From positions 967,501-1,031,500 of the forward strand of contig WPIO01000032.1 of NCBI GenBank assembly GCA_009760855.2: a stretch of DNA of 64,000 bases. The letters are read 5' to 3'. The position numbers were made by a program, and so were the translations under genes. Of this stretch, positions 36,785-48,320 are shown piece by piece. The first letter of the stretch is position 1, and each line of letters begins with the position of its first letter. Under the pieces are notes generated by a model, which did no database searches, was not told the origin of the DNA, and was given only the letters and a program-made list of their open reading frames with translations. This DNA comes from Cristatella mucedo. Lineage: Eukaryota; Bryozoa; Phylactolaemata; Cristatellidae.

Positions 36785-38436
36785 AGTGTCTCACAGATTG
36801 AGAGGGCATCGCAGCAGATACCGTAATCTTGATGAAAGCCCAGTCCCCAATGCCTTGTTGTTGAGACGTGTCCCGAAAGACAATGGCAGAGCCAGAGGGG
36901 ACGGGGGAGGGCAAACGTCCCGCGTCCCCGTCCCCTCTGGATCCCGACAGTGGGGCAGCGACGCGGGCCACGGGGCCCCCTTTCCAATGACGAGACTATG
37001 CCTCAGCTCCACACAGTCAGCAACCACCGAGTTCGTGTCGAAAATACGCTGGGATTTCGCGCCATAATCTTTCCGTAATTTCGAGTCTACCCCTGCCTAC
37101 ATTAAGATTTTACAGATTCTCCCCTTCATGAAAATAGTGATGGTTTCGTATCCCAAAAAAACCCTGACCCCCACCACTGCCGACAAGTAACGAGCGGCGT
37201 TTCTTCTGCTTTTATTTTCCAGAACTGCTCGATTCTATGTACGTCTGAGTGGCATCCGGCGATCCAAGAGCTCAATAGGAGCTTGGATTCCTTGACTCGG
37301 CTTCTCAACTATGACCTTAGGACTAGCGAGCATTCTACTGCCGGCATTATAAGATGTCAGTGCTAGAGGCGTACGGTAACCAACCTCCGGCAATAAATCT
37401 TAATTTTGGCCGACAATTTAAATATGTTTTATCTACCGGATATATTAGGAAGGAATAGTATACGTTTGCCTAAACATTTCTAAATCAGGTATTATTGGGG
37501 ACCCCAGAGTTGAAATAGCGACTGCATCCGGTTTCTGCTGTTCATATTTTTGTCATTTGCCACGAACTCTTTGTATATATTTGGCACGGTTTCAAGCATC
37601 CCTAGTGCGTACGACATTCAAAGTATTTTTAAGATTCATTTTTAAGTGACGGGAGGCCTCATCGCGAACTGGTGCAAAATATCACATGGTGATTGACCAA
37701 AGAATAAATTAGTCAAGCGATCATCTATTCCCTGTATTTATTATCTTTGCTCTGGTACGAATCCTGCTGACAGCGATAGTTTTCGTCAGTAAAGCATTGA
37801 CGTGAGCCATTGCTGAGAGGTCCAGAATACTCAAGCTGCCGTTGAGATAAAACTACATCCTAGAACGTGCTACACAAATTCCGGCACCATGCCAAAGGTT
37901 CGGTGTGATTCTTCAGTGCTGACGAATGCGGCCATGTAAACTATCTAGTGCAGGCACAGAGAAAATGTCACTTCAGGTGACGTGGATCTTCTACGTATGC
38001 AGCTCCTTCACCTGAGGGGGACATAGCTCTCCTGCCCCTGCCAGTTCAGTCTCTTGCTTCGTCTCACGTCAGACGTCAGATGGCAGATCATAAAGCATGT
38101 AAGGTCATTATGCAGCCGAAAGCATATTGGCATGAAGCCAGCCTCGCTTCTACTCACCTTCGTCGTTGAGTTTTCTATGTGGTGGCCTCTCCTTGGTGAC
38201 ATCAACCACGTCGGCGAGCATTGGCTGTTTTCTGTTCAAACACAGAGACCCAGCCGAAAGCCTTACCTACTAGCCTTTAATACTAGACGTTATTTTTTAT
38301 GAAAAACTACTTTTCTGATATTTGCAATGGACATGCTCTATACCCAGAATGGCCACAGCTGGCTGCTTGTTAAGTTCGAGTTCCACCATTGCGTCTGTGG
38401 CTGAGATGTGCCTCTCTTAATAAGGTAACCCTAAGT
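36785..38436. other. E segment left part, copy I; no gene recognised
   Basis: Homologous to about 55840-56860. Anchor GATTGAGAGGGCATC at 36798 and 55843. It may hold the eroded C-terminal part of the minus-strand hAT fossil further right, but no hAT dimerisation motif can be read. Confidence 0.45.
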
Positions 38437-38626
38437 ATTGCATCTCTCCTGACTCTGCTATGTTTCCCACTTTCTCTTTGTTATGTGAGACGAAGTCTGT
38501 TGGCTACCGAATGCGCACCGAAAGCCGCTTAGGCTGTGAGTGGGCTATACAAAACTCTCCTGCGTAACACCCACATGGTCTTTATGACTTTGTGGAGTTG
38601 CAGACGGAGATACAGAACATTGCATC
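38437..38626 (+). mobile_element. Family B LINE 3' end with target duplication ATTGCATC
   Basis: The B fragment proper is 38445-38618: CTCCTGACTCTGCTATG, the SVGYRMRTESRLGCEWAIQ coding region, 3' UTR and ACATT tail. The 8-bp direct repeats ATTGCATC lie at 38437-38444 and 38619-38626. Copy II shows the empty site (AATATTCCGTCCCTACATC, about 56850). Only about 174 bp was copied, a strongly 5'-truncated insertion. Confidence 0.93.
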
Positions 38627-39109
38627 CCTATATCAATCAAGGACAGAAGTACGGCAGTGCTAAATATTTCTCGGCATACTGCTGAAAATAGTGTGGCTGT
38701 CTCAACGTTCATGCACTTGCACATGTGTAGGGTTCGATGTCATTGTACCCGTGAGATTGAAGCAGCATTGACAAAAGTAGGGTGCCGCTTGTGTAACGCG
38801 GGTGCTGAAGGAAGAAATTCCCACACAATTGCCAGTCTCCTTACAAACCAGTCTTATTAGCTGCCAGCTCTACACATCCGCTGGGTGTGCCTGCACTGGG
38901 CAAGTTGAAAGGACCGAACCGCCTAAGAAGATTCTCCGGTCTTCGAGCTGTTTGCTCCGAGGCGATTCATGGGACTAGTAGGTACCCTGTAAGACTTTCC
39001 GATTGATTTCTCACTATGGCCGACCGAAGGCTTCAGATTAATTGGGGACTAATGAGCAGCTCACAGGCCAAGGATTTTTGACGGCTTACTTCTATTACTG
39101 GTCACTCAA

Positions 39110-39960
39110 TGTTTAGGAAAAAGGTGGGTACGAGAATTCTGAATGTCGAGGCAGGTGATCATGGAGTTTTGCCGGGCTTTCACGACGTTGATTACGTCAA
39201 GCTCGGAGTCCTGTTTGCACAAAAACTTGAGCAGCTTGACGAAATTCCCTCGTTTGAGCGTATCAATCGACTCGTAGTGTCCCGGCTGGGCAGGCCCTGG
39301 CTCAGTAGTAATCGAATTACACCGACTTACGATTAGATATTAAAACACACATAATTCATTTGTATAGAGCCTTAAGAGAACTTAATCTCTATTTTTGTGC
39401 CTCACATATGCCACGGGCACGATTCCATGACCACGGCCATCAGATACATTCACCTTGACCTTTGTTCGAGTTGAGGGCATCAACCACTGGGCCAAACCAG
39501 AGCCGCATCCTTGCAACTGAGTTCGATTTTCAGCGATTGCCACTGCCTCACTTTCTCGATTTTGGACTTTTCTGTAAATATTAGCGCCTCTCCATTCACA
39601 GGGCTCATAAGGTCAATTGCGCTTTTCATCTCCATGCACGTCCATCTGCATTTGCCTCCCTTGTGAATCTTGGCTGCCGTAACGAACTAAAAGTTAGCGA
39701 TCGATGAAGTCGATCTTCTTCCGGTCGCCGAACTCGCCCGTTGTGCACGGTCCGAGCCCCACGAGTAAATAAAAAGGAAGCATGGGAAGCAGCAAACCTT
39801 CTCTGTGATAGAGTTGTACTCCAGCCATTTGTGCATATGAAACCAGGACGGCTGAGAGCTGCGAGAGACTTTTTCAAATTTATGGCTTTGAAAATGCAGT
39901 CCCATCCGACGCATGCACGTGGTAGAGGAAGGAACCAGCCCTGAAGGAAGTAAGAACAGC
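39110..39960 (-). pseudogene. hAT-superfamily transposase fossil (TTF zinc finger + DUF4371), copy I
   Basis: Minus-strand remnant of a cut-and-paste hAT transposase of the ZMYM1/TTF-DUF4371 type. The TTF-type zinc-finger signature PSWFHMHKWLEYNSITEK, then VCCFPCFLF, lies at 39771-39854, with the CFPC pair intact. A linker region follows. The start of a DUF4371-like domain (YESIDTLKRGNFVKLLKF, then LCKQDSELD) is at about 39182-39276, and an ITCLDIQN motif at about 39132-39160 corresponds to the family's IQNE region. A SINE (39345-39510) and frameshifts break it. No DDE residues, dimerisation domain or terminal inverted repeats were found. Family assignment rests on motif recall and is moderately sure. 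Confidence 0.68.
39345..39510 (-). mobile_element. tRNA-derived SINE, long subtype, within hAT fossil (copy I)
   Basis: Plus strand: ATAATTCATTTGTATAGAGC, tail AGAGAACTTAATCTCT, weak B-box complement, the long-subtype block CATCAGATACATTCACC, and head AACCACTGGGCCAAACC. A copy at the same site in copy II (57590-57752) shows that it predates the duplication. Confidence 0.82.
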
Positions 39961-40039
39961 GAATCTCGTCGAATAAGTTGAGGTCGTAGATAAAAAAAGG
40001 CAGGTCACGAACCAGGATCACGAAATTTCGATTTTCCCC

Positions 40040-40800
40040 AAAGAATAACAGAACTAGAGGTGGATGATCACCTCGACCTGGCTATGCCGACAAAGAAATG
40101 AAGCTGAATGCAGTTGAACACTTTAATGCGGTTTAACAAGTGGTGCTTAAGCTGCTCCTTCAGGTTGCCGCTGAGTTCGTGTCGGTCAGATATTTGTAGC
40201 AGGAGTATCGTCTTCAGTCCAGGAATCTTAGGGGAAAAGACGAAATCCCGCTTCGAGCAAAGATCTCGTCAGTGATTTCGTTAGCACTGGCGATGACTGC
40301 TTCGGGGCTGGCAGTAGATGATGTGAGGCCATGTGTCAAAACCGTTTGATTGCGACAACCAGGACAATCCTAATGACACATGGCGTTTTTGATTTACAGG
40401 CAAGTGCTTTACACGGTGCAAACCAGTCTTACAGGGGCCGTGATAGACCGTGAGGATAAAATGCTCGCTCTCCATGACCATGTAGGTTCGAATTTTGCAG
40501 TTTGGCAACCCTTTATTGCCAACTGCAGGCGGTGGTAATCGCTCATCAGGCTCTCCGGCCGCTACGAATGAGGCTGTCAAATCGTCTAAGATATTTGTAT
40601 AGGCCCTGATCCTGATATAACACACCCTTTTGTATTTCTGCTAGCTACAATCCTAACCCCGAAGGTGAAGCGATATAGCACAATAAGGTGCGAGCTGCTA
40701 GCAGAGTGATCACTGGCACGCAACTGATCAGTCTAAGTTACTCTTAGCTGTTCGCCGCCATAGGTTCAGTCTCTGGTTCTCTCTACATGTGGTCTGTCGC
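40040..40800. other. E segment right part, copy I; no gene recognised
   Basis: Homologous to about 58210-58925. Anchors are TTAGCACTGGCGATGACTGC (40280) against 58484, and TTTTGTATTTCTGC (40628) against 58756. The minus-strand ORF 40281-40625 has no counterpart kept open in copy II. Confidence 0.5.
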
Positions 40801-41279
40801 TTACCTCATTCCTCCCCTCGCTAAAGAGCGGCCTGGGGCTACTCCTAGCGTGGTGTGAACCTTTACTTGATTTCTCTGTAATATCTTCGGGTATTCCGCT
40901 GCCATCTTCGCTGTGACTATTTATGAGCTGTCCTCGGATATGCTACACAAAACAGGACCTGCTTAGCATAAGGTGCGATGTCGCCATTAGTCGATACCTA
41001 CCGGTGGGCCTTCTCCGGCGGGTCAGTGAGAACCTTCCTGCATCCTGCGTTCGCCATATCAACAGCTCGGCTATCAAACCTAAGACTCGTAAGTTTAAGG
41101 CGCTGAATAGTACTTGTTGCGGTTGTAGCCCACCTGCCGTAGACCAGCACGTTATAAAACGTCGTCCGACGGCCGTTACCAAGGTCCAATTCAAATTCGA
41201 AGAGCCAGCGTCCGCCGGGCCGGAGGAAAACGGTAGAGAATACAAGCCACTTCATCACCGTCGCCCAGTTTTTTGACAG

Positions 41280-41895
41280 CCTCTTAAATTTCGCCTACTA
41301 AATGTCCGCTCGCTAAAAACCAAGGGGTTACTTATCCGCGATCAGGTGGTCCATGAGAAGCTAGATGCATTTCTGCTTACCGAAACCTGGATGACGCCTT
41401 GTTCCAGTAGCTGCATTTCCGAGACCGCTCCACCCGGGTTCTCATTCTATCAGTCCATGCGTTCTGATAAGGTTGGTGGCTGGGTTGCAATTGCTGTTCG
41501 CGAATCGTTTGGCTATAAAATGTGCAGTTTCTCGCATGGGTCATCGTTTAAATCCGTTGCTATCAGGTCTTCATCAAAGACAATGCCTCTCACTGGTGCG
41601 ATATACCGGCCTCCTTCTAGCTGTCTAAACTTGTTTATAGAGGAGTTTTCAGAGTTCCTCGCTAAAATATTTGTGTGTGACAGGTCGTTACTGACTGTAG
41701 GAGACTTCAATGTTCACGTTGACAACCCTAGCAACAGTCAGGTCCGCTCATTTCTTGACTGTCTGGAGAATTTTGGTTTGGCCCAACCCGCTAATCTTAG
41801 CACCCACGTCGGTGGCCATATTCTAGATTTCGCGATCACTAAGGACGTCCTCCCCACTGACATTGTGGTGTGCCACTGACCCTCTCAGATCATTG
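41280..41895 (+). pseudogene. Family B apurinic-like endonuclease domain
   Basis: The domain nicks target DNA to prime reverse transcription. Catalytic motifs visible: LNVRSL near the start (binding Asn), LLTETW (metal-binding Glu), YRPP, GDFN at 41700-41711, HILDFAIT and SDH at 41885-41893. The main open frame (41346-41879) stops just before SDH, and SDHCSVSF continues in the next frame, so one frameshift lies at about 41870. All key residues are otherwise present, which suggests a fairly recent insertion. The domain lies on the same strand as the RT and immediately upstream of it. Confidence 0.92.
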
Positions 41896-42499
41896 TTCGG
41901 TCTCGTTTACTGTTCCTGCTCCCTCGTACGTACAGGGCAATGTCGAATTTGCCAAATGACGTAACTTACAAAGCATTGACATGGAAAGTTTTTGAAATCT
42001 GTTTGCGATGCAGGTCTTCTTGAACTGCATTCAGACTCGACCGGCAGCCTCGATACCCTCACTGATGCGATGAACATGACACTCAGGAGTGCTCTTGACA
42101 AGCACGCTCCCGTTCGCTCTATCCGTGTTCAAAGTCGTGGAGATTCCTTTCAATTTATAAAAACTCCTTAAGATGTGCCGGATTAAACACAGGCTAGAAC
42201 GTCGTTTCAAGAAAATGGTTTCTGAGGCAGATCGAGTCAATTTTAAAGACTTCCTTCGAGTTTACACCGGAAAACTTAGAAAAACCAGGGCTTCTTTTTT
42301 CATTAGAAAGCTGAATTCCTGCCAGTCGGACCCTAAACAGATTTGTAAGACAGTAAACCATTTACTGGCCAATGCTGTGAGGTCTGACTCCCCACATATT
42401 AAAGGCTCAGCCGAAAAGTTTTCAGCCTTCTTTACTGAAAATGTTGTGCACATTCGTGCCTCTATTAAGCCCCTCCGACCAAAGCAATCGCCGTTCCTC

Positions 42500-43881
42500 A
42501 ACCTGTGACCTTCCTTTAAAGGTTCTCCGACGTTTCTGCAAGGCTGTCTTAATAAGGTCCAGCAAAAAGAGCTCGTCTTCTGAAGACCCTATATCTTCAT
42601 CTCTGTGGTCTTCACTAGCAGACCAACTTAGCCCTGCCATAACCAAGATTTTCATTGCTTCTTTGGGAAGAGGGGTCGTCCCCAAGTCCTTCAAATCGGC
42701 AATCGTTAGACCTATTCTTAAAAAGTCTGGATTAGACACAGAGGTCCTGACAAACTATCGCCCAGTTTTCCTTCTTTCCCGTTCTTATCAAAGAGTCTTG
42801 AAAAAATTGTTGCTAAGCAGCTGGTTGAACATATTGAAAATAACAGAATTTCAGAAACATTTCAATCAGGGTTCAAGAGGCAGCACTCCACTGAAACTGC
42901 TCTCCTCCGTGTTAACAATGACATTCTACGTGGCAACGACGACGGGAATGTCACTGCCCTAGCTCTGCTAGATCTGTCTACTGGCTACAGGTCTCACACA
43001 CGAGAAGGTTCACCTGTGGAGTTCCTCAAGGGTCTGTACTTGGTCTCTTGCTGTTCTCCATTTATACACAACCTCTGGGAAAAGTGATTAAGGCACATGG
43101 AACAGGATATAACTTCTATGCTGACGATACTCATTTGTATTTGTCATTAAAACCGTCGGAATCTGCTGCAGCAACTGAGAAACTGAATGCTTGCCTTGCC
43201 GATATTCGATCCTGAATGTCGGAAAACTTCGTGAAATTAAATAATGATAAAACCGAACTGCTGCTCATAGGACACCCTAAGCGTGTGGCTGGATTAAAAT
43301 GCTTTGCCGTTCTAATAGGTTATGCTATTTTTCGGCCATCACCACTTGCTCGAAATTTAGGTGTCGTGTTCGACAGCTGCCTCAATTTCAAAAGCTTCAT
43401 TCAGAAGACTTCCTCTACAGCTAGCTATCACATCCGATCCATGTCCAAGATTACGAGCTGTCTCCCACAGTGGCTTGTAAAAAATTTAAGTAGTTCTGTC
43501 TCAGCTTGACTATTGTAATTCCCTTTGGCTGGGCTGCCAAAGAAAGCCATTATGCCACTACAGCCAACAATAAAAATGGCTGCAAGGCTAGTCTTCAAGT
43601 CCCAGCGGTTTGAGCACGTGTCTCCTTTGCTGAATGAGCTAGGATGGTTGCCGGTTGAGCAAAGAATACAGAGCAAAGTTCTTACGCTGACCCACAAGGC
43701 CCGCCATGGCTTGGCTCCTTCGTACCTAGCTGAACTGCGGCATCTGTTTCAGCCTGTTCGCGCCCTCAGGTCCTGTGTGGACAATAAATTAGCTTTCCCA
43801 TTCCACAGCTTAAAGACAGTTGGCGACAGAAGCTTAGCCCTGCAGGTCCCAGACTGTGGAACTCGCTTCCACAATTCTTAG
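42500..43881 (+). pseudogene. Family B reverse transcriptase and C-terminal domain
   Basis: Read across several frames: [39 protein letters not shown] (motif A, followed by a deletion), GVPQGSVLG-type motif B near 43020, and the catalytic FYADD at 43114-43128. These are followed by LNNDKTELLLIGHPKR, ARNLGVVFDSCLNF, LGWLPVEQRIQSKVLTLTHK and a disrupted WNSLPQFL equivalent at about 43855. Motif A lacks the AAFDTIDHDVLLERL stretch present in the other B copies, so the RT core is broken by a deletion at about 42980. Confidence 0.92.
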
Positions 43882-44674
43882 GCAACGAAAACTACCCTCC
43901 TACTGCCGACTATGGAACATCCTTTTCAGTGGTCTTGAGCTGCTACTCCTATGCTACTCACTATCTCAACTGCTTTCCTGACTCTGCTATGCTTCCCACT
44001 TTCTCTTTGTCGCATGAGACGAAGTCTGTTGGCTACCGAATGGGTACCGAAAGCCGCTTAGGCTGTGAGTGCGCTATACAAAACTCTCCCGAGTAACACC
44101 CACATGGTCTTTATGACTTTTTGGAGTTACAGACGGAGATACAGTACATTACATTACCTCAGTGGAGCTGACGCTCCGAACTCTCCAGGGGGTGTTACGT
44201 GCATTCCCAACCCGAATAAGTCTGAACTCTGACATGGCCGCCAACTCGGCGTGGCCATTCCTAGGCTCATCCGGCTTGTGAAATTGTTTGAAACCCTAAG
44301 CTGATGGCATTCTTGCACTTCCAGACCATCCTAGTATCATGCCTAATGTAGCCTATTAGTCAGCCTACTAGCCACTTAGTGTCATCTCACCGGGATTAGT
44401 TTCGCACCTACGTAAGTCTCACTTTCGGATCAACAGCATCGCTCACTTCGAACTAACCAATAGGTCCCAGTAGATCTTCCTGGCTTGATTCTGCACTCGG
44501 CGTTACTACAGGCACCCTAGTTTAAACCAAATGAGGTCACATGCAGGGTGTCACGTAAATTAGTATGAGCTGATTTTTGCAGGCAGGGGGCAGCTGCCCC
44601 CTTGGCTCCGCCACTGGTTTTGCAGCTACAATGTACAACCTCAGTTACTCTGCAATCCACGAACACTCTGGATT

Positions 44675-46310
44675 GAAGGGGCAGCACTCGTTAAACCGAT
44701 ACTTAAAAAGCCTGTTTTAGATACGCGGGTCCTTGCAAGCTATCATCTAGTTTCTCCTCTTCCTTTTTGTCAAAGATCCTTGAATATATAGTCGCTAAGC
44801 CGCTGGCACTACAAATTGAAAATAATGAAATGTTACAAAAATTTCAATCGGGTTTAAGTGGCTGCACTCCACTGAGACTGCTCTCCTCCGTGTAACCAAC
44901 GACATCCTGTGCAGCGACGATGGCGGGAATGTCACAGCATTAGCACTGCTAGATCTAGCAGCTGACTTTGACACCATCGGCCACAATGTCCTACTTGAAA
45001 GATTAAGAACGGTGATCGGTCTGGCAGACAAAGCTATGGTGCGGTTTAAATCGTACTTGTCTGATCACGTTCAATACATTTCGTGTTGGAGTCAGGTCTC
45101 ATCCACCAGACCAGTCAGTCACCTGTGGAGTCCCTCAAGGGTCCATCCTCGGTCCGTTTCCGTCTTCCAATTATACTCAACATCTGGAAAAAAGTGATTG
45201 AGGCCCATGGAGCAGGATATCTCATTTATGCTGAGGATACTCAGCTGTATTTGTCATTTAAACCGTCGGAATCTGCTGAAGCAACTGGTAAACTGAATGC
45301 GTGCCTTGCCGAAATTCGATCCTGGAAGTCAGCAAATTTCCTTAAACTAAACTACGATAAAAGTGAGAGGCTGCTCACAGGAATAGCGTATGTCAGGACA
45401 AGAAAGCTCTACTCTTGTAATATGCGATGCTGCTGTGCGACCATCAGCATGTGCTCGGAATTTAGTTGTCGTCTTCAACAGCTGCCTTAATCTGGAAAGC
45501 TTCGTGAAGAAGACTGCTTCCACAGCTAGCCGTCACGTCCGATCCCTTTCTAAGATTAGAACCTGCCTTACACTGAGGCTAGCAAAAAATTATACTAGCT
45601 CCTTAGTTCTGTCTCAGCTAAATTATTGCACATCCCTTTTGGCTTGGCTACAGAAAAAGCTAGCAGGCCACTGCAGCTGCCTACGAATGTGGCTGCATGG
45701 CTAGTTTGCAAAATCGAGAGGTTTGACCATTTATCTCCTTTGCTAAGAGAACTAGGGTGGCTGCCGATTGATCAAAGGAGACGGAGCAAAGTTTTTACGC
45801 TAGCCCGCAAGTCTCGCCATGGCTTGGTTTCTCCATACCCAGCTGAACTGCTGTGCGAGTTTCAGCCTCCACGTGCTCTCAGGTCCTGTATGGAAAACAA
45901 ATTGGTTATACTATTACTCCACTTAAAGACCATTGGCGGCAGAAGCTTTTGCTCTGCTGTTCCGAGACTGTGGGACCCACTTCCACAATTCTTATGCAAC
46001 TACAACTACTCTCCTGCTGCCGACTGTGGCGCATCCTTTTCAGGGGTCCTGAGCTGCTACTTCCATAAATAGTGACGACCTCAACTGCTCTCCTGACTCT
46101 GATCTGCTTCCCACTTTCTCTTTGTTGCCTGAGATGAAGTCTTGTGACCACTGAATGCGCATCGAAAGCCGCTAAGGCTGTGAATCATGTGCTACATCAA
46201 ACACGTGACTAAGCTAAGACTGCTAAGACTGTGAGTCATGTGCTACATCAATCACTCTTGCCTAACCTCCACACAGTCTTTGTGGAGTCGCAGAAGGAGA
46301 TATAGCATTA
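44675..46310 (+). mobile_element. Old family B LINE fragment (copy II version), RT to 3' end
   Basis: Recognisable motifs: VAKPLALQIENNE, a frameshifted motif A (DLAADFDTIGHNVLLERL at about 44950), ARNLVVVFNSCLNLESF (45440), LGWLPIDQRRRSKVFTLAR (45755), RALRSCMENK, and a 3' UTR ending near 46305. Heavily frameshifted. Near 44690 the start differs from copies I and III: the shared junction GGGGCAGCACTC is followed by an upstream piece of B. This suggests gene conversion or a second B piece at this locus. Confidence 0.88.
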
Positions 46311-46766
46311 GTTACAGCACGTCGAGATTGTCGCCCCTAATGACGAGTGACTCCTTGGGACCGTATACAGTTCCGCAGGACGGACAATGGGCAAAAGTGC
46401 ACCTGGCACACTATGCAAGCATTGCCGTCGAATCGCGCCCTAGGTGAGAGGTCGGCGTGCGACGGGATGCCAACACTGAGCGCGATACAACACTGAGCGC
46501 GTTGCAGTGATGCGCAATTTCGCTTTATTGTTAGTGCTATACCAGTGGAATAGAAGTCGCAGCTGGTGGTGTCGCGCTGCTCAATGTTATAGGCCTGCTG
46601 CAAAAGGCGCTGCAAAAGCATGGCGTTTCAATATCAACAGTCATCAAAACGCAGCGTTTCAATATCAACTGTTCTCCTTCGCTAGGCCGCCGTGCCCCGT
46701 CCGGCGCTCGGAAATTGTAAAAGGAAATCGTTTCAGCAGCACCGTCTTCGCCAAGCATTAGAGCCA

Positions 46767-46774
46767 TGACGTCA
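46767..46774. promoter_or_regulatory. CRE palindrome TGACGTCA (copy II)
   Basis: Same context as 29386 (GAGCCATGACGTCAGCACGG). Motif-only call. Confidence 0.5.
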
Positions 46775-47031
46775 GCACGGCCAGCAAAAGAGGCACGGCG
46801 TAGGCTGCTCGAAACGCCACAGCTGTGGCAGGGCCTTCCGATTTTGCAGTCGTCGCTGCCACCGTGGTGGCATTGACGGTGGTGGCGTTCGTTGCGAATG
46901 ACACGGTGGTGTTCTGGCCAGCAGAAAGGTCGATGAGAACTGGAAAAGAAGCACGCCTTACTTCCGCTGACGCAACATCGCCACATCACCTACGCGTCCG
47001 TACTTCGAGGCCCACACGGACAGAAACGCGA

Positions 47032-47159
47032 GCGGATGCTGGGATTGCTAAGGCGGATGGGATGCTGGGATTGCTAAGGCGGATGCTGGGATTGCTGACG
47101 CGGATGGTGAGATTGCTGACGCGGATGCTGGAATTGCTGACGCAGATGCTGGGATTGTG
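47032..47159. repeat. 21-bp minisatellite encoding a heptad-like repeat
   Basis: Six units of GCGGATGCTGGGATTGCTGAC, or close variants, in a row. Unit 2 has 5 extra bases, which shifts the frame. In the frame of unit 1 each unit encodes ADAGIAK or ADAGIAD, seven residues. Copy I has only about two units at the matching place (about 29736-29775). Confidence 0.9.
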
Positions 47160-47519
47160 GAGCTGTGCTGATCTGACAGAGCTTGAGCCGGACGCCGTCG
47201 AAATAGCGGTCGAGCGCCGCGACGACGCAGGAATAGTGGCCACGTATTCGCCCGCGGCGGCTTTCCGCGGTCGAGCAGAACCGTCTGGGCGGGCTAGGCA
47301 ATCGCATTCCTAAGCCGATTGCTCCACGATTGCTACCGGCGCGATGTGGTAAAAGAGTTCGCTGATGCTGACCTACAGCACGCTATCCGAATACGCGAAG
47401 CCGAAGCCGACGTAGCCCTGCTGCGCCCCGACGCGAAAATCGCACGGGGCATGCGATCCGCGATCGCTAGTCGGGCTCTGCGATTCTGAAACCTGATTTA
47501 GACGAACGAGTCTCGCTAC

Positions 47520-48063
47520 CTACCTGCATCCTACTAACTTGAGTATTATTTGAGTCTTCCGATTTGTATGAGGTTTAGACGGCAGTCGAGTCACGCTCCA
47601 AGTCTGGCTTCCTACTCCCTCAGCCTACAGAGCGTTCATGAGATAGCGAGAGCATTTGGCCAGGCTTCGCTAACGTAATTACCGATAGAATTATACCTGT
47701 CCGATATAACCTTTATCGCTCGCAGCCTCAAAATATTATTCTTAAACTACGAACTCAGTGTGTCCCATAAACAGGGACTAGCCAGGAACGTATCGACGAT
47801 TCGTGGGTCAAGTCGTTCGCCATTCCGGGCCAAGCAATCCAGTAGGCGTGGCCTGAACGGCGTCTCGGATTGGACACTTGCTAAGTCTTGGGTGAAAAGT
47901 AGAACCGGGTCTGGCTGCTGAGACTTTCCCAAGTCTTACCCTAAATCTGAACCGCCCTCACGGTATTGTTGACGTATACACCGAAGGCTCGAATTGGTGG
48001 GAAGCAAGACTTACTGTCTAAACCAAGCTTAACGGTCTCCAGCAGCGCTCAGCCCCACAAGGT
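47520..48063. other. No feature recognised
   Basis: Part of copy II poorly matched in copy I, with no ORF of note. A short minus ORF (47747-47932) has no recognisable motif. Confidence 0.4.
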
Positions 48064-48320
48064 AATGTAATATATCTCGGTCTGTAACCCCACAAAGCCA
48101 CAAAGACTATTTGGGTGTTTGTTACGCAGGAGAGTAGGGCATAGCGCATTCACAGTCTAAGCGGCTCTCGGTATGCATTCGGTAGCCAACAGACTTGATC
48201 TCACACAACAAGCAGAAAGTAAGAAGAATAGCAGAGACCGGAGAGCAGTTGAGGTAATCAGTAACTATTAGTAGAATTAGCTCAAGACAGCTGGAAAGGA
48301 TGTGCCATTATTGTAAGACT
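48064..48320 (-). mobile_element. Family B LINE 3' end, minus strand, in copy II
   Basis: The plus strand starts AATGTAATATATCTCGGTCT (reversed B tail). It continues with the reversed 3' UTR and the end of the C-terminal coding region (GGTAGCCAACAGACTTGATC). It ends near AAAGGATGTGCCATTA. Not found at the matching place in copy I. Confidence 0.88.

Larger units (their letters stand above)
40801..44161 (+). mobile_element. Full-length family B LINE with TTACCTCA target duplication
   Basis: Element body 40809-44153 (about 3.35 kb), flanked by TTACCTCA at 40801-40808 and 44154-44161. Copy III shows the empty site near 58938 (CGCTCACGCTAAAGCTGAAG). The layout is about 470 bp of 5' region, a single ORF2-type coding region with APE endonuclease (about 41280-41895) and RT plus C-terminal domain (about 42500-43880), then a 3' UTR ending in (ACATT)n. 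No separate ORF1 was seen. The RT and C-terminal motifs place it in the L2/CR1 group. Frameshifts (for example near 41875) make it non-functional. Confidence 0.95.
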
